A stretch of DNA of 54,488 nucleotides from an uncultured Fidelibacterota bacterium (GTDB lineage Bacteria; Fidelibacterota; Marinisomatia; Marinisomatales; Marinisomataceae): contig CACGRA010000004.1 of the NCBI GenBank assembly GCA_902575395.1, positions 1-54,488 on the forward strand. The letters run 5' to 3'. Below, in pieces: positions 9,479 through 19,884 of this stretch; position 1 is the stretch's first letter, and each line of letters begins with the position of its first letter. The position numbers were made by a program, and so were the translations under genes. The notes beneath the pieces were generated by a model that saw only the letters and a program-made list of their open reading frames with translations, was not told where the DNA came from and did not search any database.

Positions 9479-10075
9479 ATGATAAAAATATTAATACCAA
9501 CACATTATTGGTTAATAACCATAATTGGTTTTTCAATCGTTGTTTTATTAAGTGGATTTTCATACAAAAGAATCGCAAAAAATAATAATGGTATGATTGC
9601 TAGTTCAAATTTTTATGATTTAAAAGCAATAACAATTGATGGACAAGAAATTTCCTTTGAACAATTTAAAGGGAAAAAAGTTTTGATTGTAAATGTTGCT
9701 TCAAAGTGTGGCTACACATATCAGTATGAAGGATTACAAAAACTACATGAACTCTATGGTAGTAAAGTTTCTATTTTAGGATTCCCTGCAAATGATTTTT
9801 TATTTCAAGAAAGAGGAAGCAATGAAGAAATAGCAGAATTTTGTGAAAGTAATTTTGGTGTCACCTTCCAAATGTTTGAAAAAATAACAACTAAAGGCAA
9901 AAAACAAAGCCCTGTTTATCATTGGTTATCCAATAAAAAATTAAATGGGTGGAATGATCAAAAACCGAGTTGGAATTTTTGTAAATATCTTATCGATGAA
10001 GATGGAAAATTAGTTGCTTTTTTTGATTCAAAAGTAAAGCCTCTTTCAGAAGAAATAGTTTCTCTAATAAAATAA
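9479..10075 (+). CDS. Membrane-anchored glutathione peroxidase family protein (Cys type)
   Basis: N-terminal TM; VNVASKCGYTYQYEGLQKL, GFPANDF, PSWNFCKYLID. Confidence 0.85.
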   Translation: MIKILIPTHYWLITIIGFSIVVLLSGFSYKRIAKNNNGMIASSNFYDLKAITIDGQEISFEQFKGKKVLIVNVASKCGYTYQYEGLQKLHELYGSKVSILGFPANDFLFQERGSNEEIAEFCESNFGVTFQMFEKITTKGKKQSPVYHWLSNKKLNGWNDQKPSWNFCKYLIDEDGKLVAFFDSKVKPLSEEIVSLIK

Positions 10076-10079
10076 TTTC

Positions 10080-10874
10080 TTAGGCATACAGCATTATCAG
10101 ACTTATTGCCATTACAATCATTCCAGCAGTTACTCCTATGATAGGATCAGTAGGTTCGCCGTATTCTCTTGAAACAGGTAAAAGTTCATTCAAAGCAACA
10201 TAAATCATAATACCAGCACAAAGAGCAAAAGATATACCAAATAATGCTGGATTATATACAGTGCTAAAAACTAGAAATCCAATCAGTGCACCCATAGGTT
10301 CCGCAAGCCCTGAACAAAAAGATACCCAGAATGCTTTAGATTTATCTTTGGTAGCATAATAAATAGGAACTGATACAGCTAATCCTTCAGGGATATTGTG
10401 AATTGCAATCGCAAATGCAAGAGTTGCTCCAACAGTAGGATCATATACTGCAGCTGTGAATGTTGCAAACCCTTCTGGAAAATTATGAATAGCTAAAGCA
10501 ATTGCAGAAAATACTCCTGTACGAATCAATGCGGTTTCATTTTTATCTGAAGATCGTGAAATAAAATCAGCAATGGAGTGATGATCAAAGAGTTGATCAA
10601 TAAATAACATTGTTAATAACCCTACAATAAATGCAACCACTCCAATCAAGCTGCCAGTTGTAGTGCCATATAATACTGATAAATCTTCAAAAGAAAGTTT
10701 AAGAAGTTCTACAAAGGAAACATAAAGCATGATACCCGCTGCAAAACCAATAGCAATCGATAATAGTCTTTTATTTTCAAATTTAGAATATAATCCTAGA
10801 AAACTACCAATACCTGTGCTAAGTCCAGCAAAAGTTGCAAGTGCAAAACCAATATAAATATTACTTGGGTCCAT
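10080..10874 (-). CDS. zupT: ZIP family metal transporter (ZupT-like)
   Basis: HNFPEGFATF and HNIPEGLAVSVPIYYATKDKSKAFWVSFCSGLAEPMGA. Confidence 0.85.
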   Translation of the reverse strand: MDPSNIYIGFALATFAGLSTGIGSFLGLYSKFENKRLLSIAIGFAAGIMLYVSFVELLKLSFEDLSVLYGTTTGSLIGVVAFIVGLLTMLFIDQLFDHHSIADFISRSSDKNETALIRTGVFSAIALAIHNFPEGFATFTAAVYDPTVGATLAFAIAIHNIPEGLAVSVPIYYATKDKSKAFWVSFCSGLAEPMGALIGFLVFSTVYNPALFGISFALCAGIMIYVALNELLPVSREYGEPTDPIIGVTAGMIVMAISLIMLYA

Positions 10875-10920
10875 TTCTTAATTTCTCACTAAATTATTTC
10901 ATGGAAAATTACAAAAAATC

Positions 10921-11271
10921 ATGTTTGAAGTAATTAAAATTATCTTATCTGCAATAATCATATTCATTGCATCTGAAGTTGCAAAAAAAAGTATTATTCT
11001 AGGATCAATTATTGTCTCTCTACCTCTCATGTCACTGTTAACTATTAGTTGGCTACAAATTGAAACAAAAGATACTCAAAGCATTATATCATTATCATAT
11101 AATATATTTTGGCTGACATTGCTTTCATTGTCATTCTTTATACTATTCCCATATTTATTGAAGAAAAATATTTCATTTGGATTGAGTATGGGGCTTTCTT
11201 TATTTGTTATGGTTTCTTTATTTTTTATTTTCGCAAGCCTGTTAAAGAGATTTGGAATCGAAGTTCTTTAA
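10921..11271 (+). CDS. Small integral membrane protein (DUF3147-like)
   Basis: ASEVAKKSIILGSIIVSLPLMSLLTISWL; four predicted TM segments. Confidence 0.55.
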   Translation: MFEVIKIILSAIIIFIASEVAKKSIILGSIIVSLPLMSLLTISWLQIETKDTQSIISLSYNIFWLTLLSLSFFILFPYLLKKNISFGLSMGLSLFVMVSLFFIFASLLKRFGIEVL

Positions 11272-11972
11272 TGTTGATGACCTAAACCATAGAAATTCAT
11301 TAAAAAATATAATATTCCAATTAGAATTATTATAACAGCAGCAATAAGGTTTGTATTAAACTTCTGATTTATTGAATTAAGTTGTTTACTAAATTGATCT
11401 TTAAATAATAAAAATAAAACCATAATTCCAATCAACGTCAAAGCAATTCCTAAAACATATGTAAGAATACTAGAATAAAGAATAAAAGTATTATTACTGA
11501 ATTTTGTTGATGCAATTAATAGAACCGCTATTGCAGATGGACAAGGAATTAGTCCAGCAACTGTACCTGTTATAAACGGACTGGAAAATTTAGATTGATT
11601 AAAATGAAAATGCATTGGCTCATCACATTCATCATCATGTTCATGGCGAACTTCTTTTACAGATCGATACAATAAATATATCCCTAATAAAATAATTAAT
11701 AAGGGGCCAATAGCATTTAAGAAAGGAAAAGATTCACCTCCTATTTGAAGCAAAAATGCTATTAAAGAAAACAATAAAAAATGGGTGATAATTAAACCTA
11801 AAATAAGTTGAATTGTGCCAGTAAAACGCATTGAACCTCCGCTCATATATGCAAGAATTAATGTTTTACCATGGCCCGGCTCTAAAGCATGAAACATGCC
11901 TAATACAAAAATAACAGAAAATGTAAAATTATTATTAAGAGTATTTTCTAAAAAGGAAATCCATTCATACAT
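11268..11972 (-). CDS. NicO/RcnA-like nickel/cobalt or metal efflux membrane protein
   Basis: GMFHALEPGHGKTLILAYMSGG, GLIPCPSAIAVLL, His/acid-rich loop EVRHEHDDECDEPMHFHF. Confidence 0.7.
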   Translation of the reverse strand: MYEWISFLENTLNNNFTFSVIFVLGMFHALEPGHGKTLILAYMSGGSMRFTGTIQLILGLIITHFLLFSLIAFLLQIGGESFPFLNAIGPLLIILLGIYLLYRSVKEVRHEHDDECDEPMHFHFNQSKFSSPFITGTVAGLIPCPSAIAVLLIASTKFSNNTFILYSSILTYVLGIALTLIGIMVLFLLFKDQFSKQLNSINQKFNTNLIAAVIIILIGILYFLMNFYGLGHQH

Positions 11973-12201
11973 TTTCTTTTCCTTTTACTTTTTTTGGAAT
12001 TGGATCAAACCCTTTTGAACCCAAAGGATGGCATTTCGCTATTCGTTTTATGCCTAATATTATACCTTTTAGTGCTCCCCATTCATTGATTGCATCAATC
12101 ATATATTGAGAACATGTGGGTTGATATCGACAATTTGAACCTAGAAATGGAGAAAAAACAACTTGATATAATCGTATAATTTTTACAAAAAAATATGACA
12201 A
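11965..12201 (-). CDS. yidD: Membrane protein insertion efficiency factor YidD
   Basis: YQVVFSPFLGSNCRYQPTCSQYMIDAI..W GALKGIILGIKRIAKCHPLGSKGFDPIP. Confidence 0.95.
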   Translation of the reverse strand: MSYFFVKIIRLYQVVFSPFLGSNCRYQPTCSQYMIDAINEWGALKGIILGIKRIAKCHPLGSKGFDPIPKKVKGKENV

Positions 12202-12726
12202 TTAGTCTTCCTTAAAATCTTTGTGGAGCATACTTGTTTGTATGTCTTGGTTTGCTTGATATTTACCACCTTCATAAGATGTGTAATCTCCATCAATAGA
12301 ATGGTAAAAAATTTGACATATTTCTATGTTTGGATAAATTTTAATTGGCTGGACACAAAAAATTTCTAATGTCCAATAACCTTTAAAACCTACATCTCCA
12401 AATCCAGCAGTAACATGAACAAATAAACCTAATCTTCCAACAGAAGATCTGCCTTCTAGCATAGGGATTAGATTGTGAGTTTCTGTATACTCAACTGTTC
12501 TCCCAAGATAAAGCTTATTACTTTCCAATAATAATCCTTCTTCTGGTATAATCATCTTTGTTCCTGTATTGTCTTTTTTCATATCTAATACATGAGAATC
12601 ATAGACAACAAGTTCATTATGAAGCTTGAGGTTATAACTATTGGGATTAACCTGTTTTTCATTAAAAGGTTTAATAATTATATCATCGCCTTGTCTATTT
12701 ACAATTTCTTTTCCAGATAGAATCAT
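12202..12726 (-). CDS. dcd: dCTP deaminase
   Basis: NPNSYNLKLHNEL, LEGRSSVGRLGLFVHVTAGFGDVGFKGYWTLEI. Confidence 0.92.
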   Translation of the reverse strand: MILSGKEIVNRQGDDIIIKPFNEKQVNPNSYNLKLHNELVVYDSHVLDMKKDNTGTKMIIPEEGLLLESNKLYLGRTVEYTETHNLIPMLEGRSSVGRLGLFVHVTAGFGDVGFKGYWTLEIFCVQPIKIYPNIEICQIFYHSIDGDYTSYEGGKYQANQDIQTSMLHKDFKED

Positions 12727-12788
12727 AATATTGTTCTACATTATATAATTTTTTTTAGGTTACAAAGTAAATTTTTGTATTTTACGGT

Positions 12789-13634
12789 ATGGATTTTATA
12801 GTATGGTGGCAAACATTACCTTCAAAGATGGATCCAATCTTATTATCGATTGGTTCTTTTTCTATTTATTGGTACTCAACAATGTATCTTGTTGCATTTG
12901 GAGTTGTATACTTATTGTGTAGAAAAAAAATTAATAATAACGAGTATACAAAACTGACATTGCTAGAATTTGAAGATTTATTATCTTGGTGTTTTATTGC
13001 ATTAATTATAGGAGCACGATTAGGGTATGTATTATTTTATAATTTTGAATACTATATTGATAATCCATTAGAAATTTTTCTTCCATTTTCTATTAAGAAT
13101 GGAGTATGGAAATTTACTGGTATTGCAGGAATGTCTTATCACGGAGGAGTTATTGGAGTATTAATAGCAATTTGGCTGTATGCTAGAAAAAAAGATTTAC
13201 ATCTATATACTATTGCAGATTTTTTAACTCCTGCAATTCCTTTAGGTTACTTTTTTGGAAGAATTGGGAATTTTATTAATGGAGAACTATATGGACGAGT
13301 AACAGAAGCTTCCATTGGGATGTATTTCCCAAATGCAGGTGATTATCAATTAAGGCATCCATCGCAATTGTATGAAGCATTTTTCGAAGGTATTGTATTA
13401 TATTTTTTAATTAAATCACTTAAAACACGATTTACGTTTCTAGGATTTAACAGTGGCCTCTATGTATTTGGGTATGCTTTCTTTAGATTTTTTATTGAAT
13501 ATGTTCGAGAACCAGATAAACACTTACAATTTATATTGCTCAACTTAACTATGGGTCAACTCCTATGTATAGCAATGATGATTGGTGGTATTGTAATATG
13601 GTTTACAGGATATAAAACAGCTACTGAAAACTAA
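12789..13634 (+). CDS. lgt: Prolipoprotein diacylglyceryl transferase
   Basis: GARLGYVLFYN, GMSYHGGVIGV, GRIGNFINGELYGR, HPSQLYEAFFEG. Confidence 0.95.
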   Translation: MDFIVWWQTLPSKMDPILLSIGSFSIYWYSTMYLVAFGVVYLLCRKKINNNEYTKLTLLEFEDLLSWCFIALIIGARLGYVLFYNFEYYIDNPLEIFLPFSIKNGVWKFTGIAGMSYHGGVIGVLIAIWLYARKKDLHLYTIADFLTPAIPLGYFFGRIGNFINGELYGRVTEASIGMYFPNAGDYQLRHPSQLYEAFFEGIVLYFLIKSLKTRFTFLGFNSGLYVFGYAFFRFFIEYVREPDKHLQFILLNLTMGQLLCIAMMIGGIVIWFTGYKTATEN

Positions 13635-14106
13635 AAGAAAATACTGGTTCACCGCTTGTCATACTTGCTGATTGCACACTATCATCGTTATAAAAATTAA
13701 CAATATTAACTTGTTTGCTGGATAGATCCATAAAGATAGAATTCAAAATAGCAATCGTAGGAGATAAAGAGAATTGTTCTATTTCTAAAAAGAAAATGGT
13801 GTAATCTAAACCAACTTCTTTTCCAATATATTTCCATATATAATCTTGAATAATAAAATTATCAGATAGATAATTAACTAAAAATATATCGATTTCATCA
13901 CTTTCTTTTTCTGTCCCCAAATGCAATGTGTTATAGTTAGCATTTTCTAACAGTAGATTAACATCATGAGTGAAAACCTGAATAGTAATTTCAGCTCGAT
14001 TTTCTTTTGATTTAAATTGGACATCAGTCGTAGAAATAAAAAACTGATGAGCAAAGATAAGGCTCAATAACATTATTGAGCCTATTGCCTTTGATATATA
14101 ACTCAT
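13621..14106 (-). CDS. DUF6702-like secreted protein
   Basis: Signal peptide SLIFAHQFFIST; TDVQFKSKENRAEITIQVFTHDV pattern. Confidence 0.55.
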   Translation of the reverse strand: MSYISKAIGSIMLLSLIFAHQFFISTTDVQFKSKENRAEITIQVFTHDVNLLLENANYNTLHLGTEKESDEIDIFLVNYLSDNFIIQDYIWKYIGKEVGLDYTIFFLEIEQFSLSPTIAILNSIFMDLSSKQVNIVNFYNDDSVQSASMTSGEPVFSFSFQ

Positions 14107-14108
14107 TT

Positions 14109-16442
14109 TTATTCAGAGTCGTCTGAATTAGCAGCGTCATCACGCACTCGCTGCATTAGATTCTTGCTTCCACCCCAACCAGAAGACTTAAATGTTTCAA
14201 ATCGAGTTGGCTCTACTCTTTCAGGCCAATAATTATTACTTCTGTCAACATCAGCGGTCTGTATAAATGGATCTAAAGTCATGGTCTTAATTGGCTTTTC
14301 TGTTTTAAAGATCTTTGTAACTTCACCTCGATTAAATCTCCAAACTTCAACTGGAATCTTAATCACTTCTTTCTCTCCATCTTCATATTCAAACTCAACA
14401 ATGATAGGCATGATTAAACCATCATTGTCTGAAAATTTAACAGAGTAAAAATGATCATTCTTGTCTACTAACGCACGTTCTTCATCAGATAAATCATCTA
14501 GGAAACTGCTATATTCTCTTTTTTCTCTCTTGGTAACTTGATTTTTATCATAATTATCATAAAAATCCCTAGTATTTGGATCACGATCTGTTACAGTTGC
14601 TTCAATGTCTTCCTCATCAAGCATTGCGCTATAATATTGAGTATCATCTTCATCAAATGATCTTTTCTTTTCTGGATCCATCTCAAGTTGATACCAATCA
14701 ACAGACTCAATGGAAAGGTCTACATGGTCATTGCTAAAAAACCATCCTCTCCAAAACCAATCTAGGTCTACCGCAGATGCATTCTCCATGATACGGAAAA
14801 AGTCTGTAGGAGTTGGATGTTTAAACATCCATGTTTTAGAATATTCTTTAAACGCATAATCAAATAACTCACGTCCCATGATAGTGTCTCTTAAAATATT
14901 TAATGCTAATGTTGGTTTTCCATATGCATTTGCACCAAATTGATAAATCGATTCTGAATTAGTCATAATCGGCATGATATTTGATTTATCACCTTTCATA
15001 TAATTAATAATATAATCGGTATTTCTTGAAGGGTGGAACAATTCAGTATCCCACTCTCTTCCTGCAATATCATCCATAAATGAATTTAAACCTTCATCCA
15101 TCCATGTCCATTGACGTTCATCAGAATTCACAATCATAGGAAACCAGAAATGTCCAACTTCATGAATAATTACTCCAATTAATCCTCTTTTAGTGCGTTC
15201 AGAATAAGTGCCATCTTCTTCAGGGCGATATCCATTAAAACAAATCATTGGATACTCCATGCCCATATAGTTGATATGAGCTGAAATTGCTACTGGGTAA
15301 GGATAATCAAAAGTATACTTTGAATACACTTCCACTGTATGAGCTACAGCCTTTGTAGAATATTGTCCCCACAAAGGTTCTGCTTCATTTGGATAATATG
15401 ACATTGCCATTACTGTATTTCCACCAACTTCAACTCCAATAGCATCCCATATATATTTTCTTGATGTAGCAAATGCATAATCACGAACATTTTCTGCTTT
15501 AAAATGCCATGTCTTTTCATCTTTAGATTGTTCTTTTTCATTTTCTAATGCTTCCGCATTGGTTACAATCTTGACAGGCTCATCAGCAGTTTCTGCTTCT
15601 TCTAATCTATCAATTTGTTCTTTAGATAGTACTTGCTGTGGATTTTGCAATACTCCTGTAGCCCCAAGAACATGGTCGGCAGGTACAGTAATTTTTACAT
15701 CATAATCTCCAAAAATTAATGTGAATTCACCTCGACCTAAAAACTGTTTATTTTGCCATCCATACACATCATTATACATACACATACGTGGAAAAAATTG
15801 TGCAATGGTATAAATATAATTATCATCTTCTTCAAAATACTCATATCCAGATCTTCCGCCATCTCTTATATGATCATTGATATTGTACCACCACTTAATT
15901 TTAAATTTATAAGATTGTCCTGAACGAATTGGTTCTGGCACATCAACACGCATCATTGTTTTATTAATAATGTAAGGTATATCACGATTTAAACCATCTT
16001 TGACATGTTCAATTTTGAACCCTCCATCAAAATCGCGATAGAAATTCTTTAATGTGCTTAAAGGAATAGATTCGCCTACTTGGACTTTTTCTCTTCCTCT
16101 TTGCGCTCCAAAATCACCGCTTGTTTGTACTTTATAACTATCAGAATCTAATGCTCGAACGTTCTGATCAAGCTGGACCCAAAGATATGGAATTGGGTGA
16201 GGACTATTGTTATGAAATGTAATTGTTTCCTCGCCATACAAACGTTGTTTTTCATCATCTAATACAAGATCCATCACATAATCAGCTTCGACTTGCCAAT
16301 AATCTTCTCCTGGATATCCTGCAGCAGTTCGATATGTGTTCGGAGTTGTAATCTCCTCATTGAGTTGTTTAAACTTATTTACATTTGCTTGCGCAAAAAC
16401 AAGTGAAAAACAAAATAATGTTGCTAAAATTTTCTTAAACAT
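14109..16442 (-). CDS. M1 family (gluzincin) metallopeptidase, secreted
   Basis: VIIHEVGHFWFPMIVNSDERQWTWMDEGLNSFM (HExxH...E); GMEYPMICF; signal peptide ending LVFA|QANV. Confidence 0.9.
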   Translation of the reverse strand: MFKKILATLFCFSLVFAQANVNKFKQLNEEITTPNTYRTAAGYPGEDYWQVEADYVMDLVLDDEKQRLYGEETITFHNNSPHPIPYLWVQLDQNVRALDSDSYKVQTSGDFGAQRGREKVQVGESIPLSTLKNFYRDFDGGFKIEHVKDGLNRDIPYIINKTMMRVDVPEPIRSGQSYKFKIKWWYNINDHIRDGGRSGYEYFEEDDNYIYTIAQFFPRMCMYNDVYGWQNKQFLGRGEFTLIFGDYDVKITVPADHVLGATGVLQNPQQVLSKEQIDRLEEAETADEPVKIVTNAEALENEKEQSKDEKTWHFKAENVRDYAFATSRKYIWDAIGVEVGGNTVMAMSYYPNEAEPLWGQYSTKAVAHTVEVYSKYTFDYPYPVAISAHINYMGMEYPMICFNGYRPEEDGTYSERTKRGLIGVIIHEVGHFWFPMIVNSDERQWTWMDEGLNSFMDDIAGREWDTELFHPSRNTDYIINYMKGDKSNIMPIMTNSESIYQFGANAYGKPTLALNILRDTIMGRELFDYAFKEYSKTWMFKHPTPTDFFRIMENASAVDLDWFWRGWFFSNDHVDLSIESVDWYQLEMDPEKKRSFDEDDTQYYSAMLDEEDIEATVTDRDPNTRDFYDNYDKNQVTKREKREYSSFLDDLSDEERALVDKNDHFYSVKFSDNDGLIMPIIVEFEYEDGEKEVIKIPVEVWRFNRGEVTKIFKTEKPIKTMTLDPFIQTADVDRSNNYWPERVEPTRFETFKSSGWGGSKNLMQRVRDDAANSDDSE

Positions 16443-16553
16443 ATAAATCTCCTATTTTTAATAGCATATTCGAATTAGAATCCAATGTAATAAGTAAATA
16501 ATAATGTTGTAAATAAAAAAAAGATGTTAGTTTTGGACTGTAAGGAGAATGCA

Positions 16554-16901
16554 ATGATAAAAAAAGTACTTTTCATTCAAAATAGAACAGATATCAAACG
16601 TTCGAATTTTTTTGACCATTGGGAAAATATCCATGCACCTCATATGGTAAAAATATTAAAGCCTGTTAAATATGTATTAACCTTCTTTGAAGAAGATAAA
16701 GAAGGAGGATGTTGTGGAATGGCAGAATTATGGTTTCATTCTGAAGAAGAATATCAAGAAGCAATGAAAAGACGTGAAAGTGATTTTGGTAAATCTGATA
16801 ATTGGCATGATGTTGCAAAAGCATGGCCAGATTTAGATCGATACGAATACACAGGTAAAGAAATTACAATTATTGATAACACCAATGAATCGTCTGAATG
16901 A
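16554..16901 (+). CDS. EthD-like ferredoxin-fold protein
   Basis: VLFIQNRTDIKRSNFFDHWENIHAPHMVKIL. AAGGAG Shine-Dalgarno just upstream of ATG 16554, so the start is trimmed from 16524. Confidence 0.6.
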   Translation: MIKKVLFIQNRTDIKRSNFFDHWENIHAPHMVKILKPVKYVLTFFEEDKEGGCCGMAELWFHSEEEYQEAMKRRESDFGKSDNWHDVAKAWPDLDRYEYTGKEITIIDNTNESSE

Positions 16902-17550
16902 ACGATTAGCACTTATTGTTGTAGTTTTATTACTTATTCTTTCTAGGCAATCAACTCCAGAATTTCAAGTTGGGGATATTTTATTCCAAGATTTAGATTG
17001 TGGTCCACCATGTGAAGCAATTGAAGCAGTGACATCAGGATACAATGGAGCTCAACTTTCGCACAATGGTATTATTACTGAAATAAAAGGTGATAAATTT
17101 AGCCAAATTTTTTTGGTGGAAGCAATTGGTGAAGAGGTAGTAAAAACACCACTTGATAAATTTCTTGAACGTAGCAACAAAGTAATTGTAGGAAGACTAA
17201 AGCCAGATTATACCTATATGATCTCTGATGCAATCAACTATATTGAAACTTCTATTTTAGGAAAACCATATGATTACATTTTTGATTTAGAAAATGATAC
17301 ATATTACTGCTCAGAAGTAATCTATCAAGGTTTTCAAGTAGCTGATTCAACACAAAACTTATTTGTTATAAATCCAATGACATTCAATGAACCTAATAGC
17401 AAGAATCCATTTGTACATTGGGTAACTTACTATGAAGAATTAAATGCAGCTATTCCAGAAGGTGAGCTTGGGTTAAACCCAGGAGGAATGTCTCAATCAG
17501 ATAAAATAGATATTATTCACACATTCGAAAAACCAAGTGGAATGCAATAA
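16873..17550 (+). CDS. YiiX/YebB-like permuted papain-fold (NlpC/P60-like) hydrolase
   Basis: VGDILFQDLDCGPPCEAIEAVTSGYNGAQLSHNGIITEI; GKPYDYIFDLENDTYYCSEVIYQGF. Start may be 16885. Confidence 0.75.
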   Translation: MITPMNRLNERLALIVVVLLLILSRQSTPEFQVGDILFQDLDCGPPCEAIEAVTSGYNGAQLSHNGIITEIKGDKFSQIFLVEAIGEEVVKTPLDKFLERSNKVIVGRLKPDYTYMISDAINYIETSILGKPYDYIFDLENDTYYCSEVIYQGFQVADSTQNLFVINPMTFNEPNSKNPFVHWVTYYEELNAAIPEGELGLNPGGMSQSDKIDIIHTFEKPSGMQ

Positions 17551-18230
17551 TGGAATTTCTATCACAACATTATACTATTTCATTTGCTATGTTAATTGTT
17601 TGGATCCTTACTTACTGGTATGGGAAGAAAATTGATGACAGCGACAAGGTAACATTTGGATATTTTTTAATTGGAATCAGCATTGTTCAAGAATTTGCAG
17701 ATTACATTGGAAGATATTATGGGAGTATTAATGGATTGTATGATTTCCAAATATTAAAAGAGCTACCATTACAACCATGCCACTTTGCTTATTTCTCGCT
17801 TTTGCTTGCAATCTATACGCGCAAACAGATATTCTTTGATATTGGATATTTCTTTGGGATTTCTGGAGCATTACTTGGAATTATTACACCCGGTAATGAT
17901 GGTATTTATAGTTTGTGGTCTAATTTAACAGCGCACTTTCAACACTCATTCATTATTATGAATATTATGTGGTGTGTTTCTGCATTAAATATGGGTTGCA
18001 CAAAACGTTCGATTTTAAATGCATTTTTATTCTTAAATATTATGATAATCCCAATTGGATTATTTGATATGATAACAGGACAAAATTATTTCTTTTTAAT
18101 GAAAGCACCTGAACTACTTGTTTATAATCCTTTACTACCAATCACAACATGGCCATGGTATATCCTGTGGATTGAATTTATATTTTTCCCTTATTGCTAT
18201 ATATTTTATTTAGCAGTACGAAAAGATTAG
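17550..18230 (+). CDS. TIGR02206/YwaF-like integral membrane protein
   Basis: LPLQPCHFAYFSLLLAIYTRK...GISGALLGIITPG; multiple TM segments. Confidence 0.65.
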   Translation: MEFLSQHYTISFAMLIVWILTYWYGKKIDDSDKVTFGYFLIGISIVQEFADYIGRYYGSINGLYDFQILKELPLQPCHFAYFSLLLAIYTRKQIFFDIGYFFGISGALLGIITPGNDGIYSLWSNLTAHFQHSFIIMNIMWCVSALNMGCTKRSILNAFLFLNIMIIPIGLFDMITGQNYFFLMKAPELLVYNPLLPITTWPWYILWIEFIFFPYCYIFYLAVRKD

Positions 18231-19012
18231 TTATCAAAAGAAGCTTTTAATTCTGGATAAGTCTCGCGATATAAACATTGTTCACATGAATCTGTATCAA
18301 GTGCAGGGATAGAATCGTCTTGTAAACAATCATATAGCGCATCAACTGTAGGATCAATCCAATCAGTATCTAAAGAAAATTCAACAAGAGTTCTTCTAAA
18401 ATGCATTGAGTCTCCAAGATAAGGCTTGCTAGCATCTCCATTATAATACATTAAGTAACCAGTTGTTGAAACTGGAAATCCATTTTTTTGTAGTAACCAG
18501 CTATATATTTCTAATTGTCTTTTATAAGTTGCTCCACCACCAAAAACATCTTCTGGTGTATTCAAAGGTTTCTCACGAGCAGTAGCTTTAAAATCTACAA
18601 CCACTAACTCATCTTTTTCATTAACCATAATATCATCAACCCCTCCATAAAAGAGTATATTATATTTTTCATGCAGATACTGAATTCCTTTTCTAGTGGA
18701 TTGCCAGTCTCCTAAATTTGGATGATTAAATGGCTTAATATTTAAATTATATTCCTTAAAAAGGCCATGCGGTCTATCTTCTTTTCTGCAATGCTCTACT
18801 TCTTTTTTAAGCAATTCATCTACTGCGGAATTAATAGCCCATGACGGCCCTTGAGGTTCTCTAAAGCCTAATCTGACTTCAAAGTAAAAACATCTTTCAC
18901 AGTTACAGAATAATTCAATTTTTGTACGACTTAATTTAAATGTAGATGAACTATTAGGATCATATCTCCAATTTTCACCAACAATAGGATTATATTTTCT
19001 TTGATACCCCAC
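18227..19012 (-). CDS. RecB/Cas4-like PD-(D/E)XK nuclease family protein
   Basis: LSRTKIELFCNCERCFYFEVRLGF; GGVDDIMVNEKDELVVVDFKAT; C-terminal CEQCLYRE. Confidence 0.7.
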   Translation of the reverse strand: MGYQRKYNPIVGENWRYDPNSSSTFKLSRTKIELFCNCERCFYFEVRLGFREPQGPSWAINSAVDELLKKEVEHCRKEDRPHGLFKEYNLNIKPFNHPNLGDWQSTRKGIQYLHEKYNILFYGGVDDIMVNEKDELVVVDFKATAREKPLNTPEDVFGGGATYKRQLEIYSWLLQKNGFPVSTTGYLMYYNGDASKPYLGDSMHFRRTLVEFSLDTDWIDPTVDALYDCLQDDSIPALDTDSCEQCLYRETYPELKASFDN

Positions 19013-19014
19013 AA

Positions 19015-19884
19015 TTAATCAACATCCAATGGATCAAACTTTTCTTGCCACGCCAAAGACTGTGCTTTGTTTGAAACAGAAAGATGGCTCATATCTTCAC
19101 CCGTAATGGTAAAGTTCAAATCTAAGTTTTCTTTTAAACGTTCATAATTAACAGATTTAGGAAGAACTGGATACCCAAGCTGAATAGACCATTTTAACAA
19201 CAGTTGAGCAACAGTAACATTATATTTCTCTGCAACTTCTAAGAATGGAATGGATGGATCGTTTTTCATCGCTTCAGGTTTTGAATTCCAACGAGATCCT
19301 TCTCTCCAGTTAGGCAAAGGAGCTAAAGTGGAGTATGCAATTGGTAAAATATTATGATTATTCATATATACTTCTAACGCATCTGGTATCATATGGTAAG
19401 GATGAATCTCAATTTGATTTGCAACAGGCATTTCTATTTGAGCATCTTCAATTTCTTTAATATGCTTTACATTATAATTAGAAACACCAATATGCTTTAC
19501 CTTGCCTTGTTTCTTTAATTCAACCATTGCTTCCCATAATTCTACTCTAGAATTGGTTGCAAATGGATTATGAATGAGATATAAATCAATTTCATTTAAC
19601 TGAAGGAGTTTTAAACTTTGTTCACAGGCTTCTATAGCACCGCTAAAAGTTTGAAATGTTTCATCTCCATACATGCCGGGCCACATTTTTGTTGTAATAA
19701 AAATATCTTCTCTAGCAATAGAAGACGATACAAGCGCATTTCCAACCCCTTCTTCATTTTGATATATCTGAGCAGTATCAATATGGCGATATCCTAAATT
19801 GAGTGCATCAGTGCATACACGTTTAGCATCATCGTTGGGAATAAGCCAAGTCCCAAGACCAACCATTGGAATTGATAAATTCAA
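19015..19884 (-). CDS. Aldo/keto reductase
   Basis: GLGTWLIPN, LGYRHIDTAQIYQNEEGVG, DLYLIHNP, GVSNYNVKHI, PVLPKSVNYERLKENLDL. Confidence 0.92.
   Translation of the reverse strand: MNLSIPMVGLGTWLIPNDDAKRVCTDALNLGYRHIDTAQIYQNEEGVGNALVSSSIAREDIFITTKMWPGMYGDETFQTFSGAIEACEQSLKLLQLNEIDLYLIHNPFATNSRVELWEAMVELKKQGKVKHIGVSNYNVKHIKEIEDAQIEMPVANQIEIHPYHMIPDALEVYMNNHNILPIAYSTLAPLPNWREGSRWNSKPEAMKNDPSIPFLEVAEKYNVTVAQLLLKWSIQLGYPVLPKSVNYERLKENLDLNFTITGEDMSHLSVSNKAQSLAWQEKFDPLDVD

Noticed and set aside
9479-10075. Possible selenocysteine glutathione peroxidase
   Set aside because: The catalytic position is encoded by TGT (SKCGYT), so it is a Cys enzyme; no in-frame TGA or SECIS needed.
18227-19012. Cas4 as evidence for a CRISPR-Cas locus
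   Set aside because: No direct-repeat arrays or other cas-like genes anywhere in the window; orphan RecB-like nucleases are common outside CRISPR loci.
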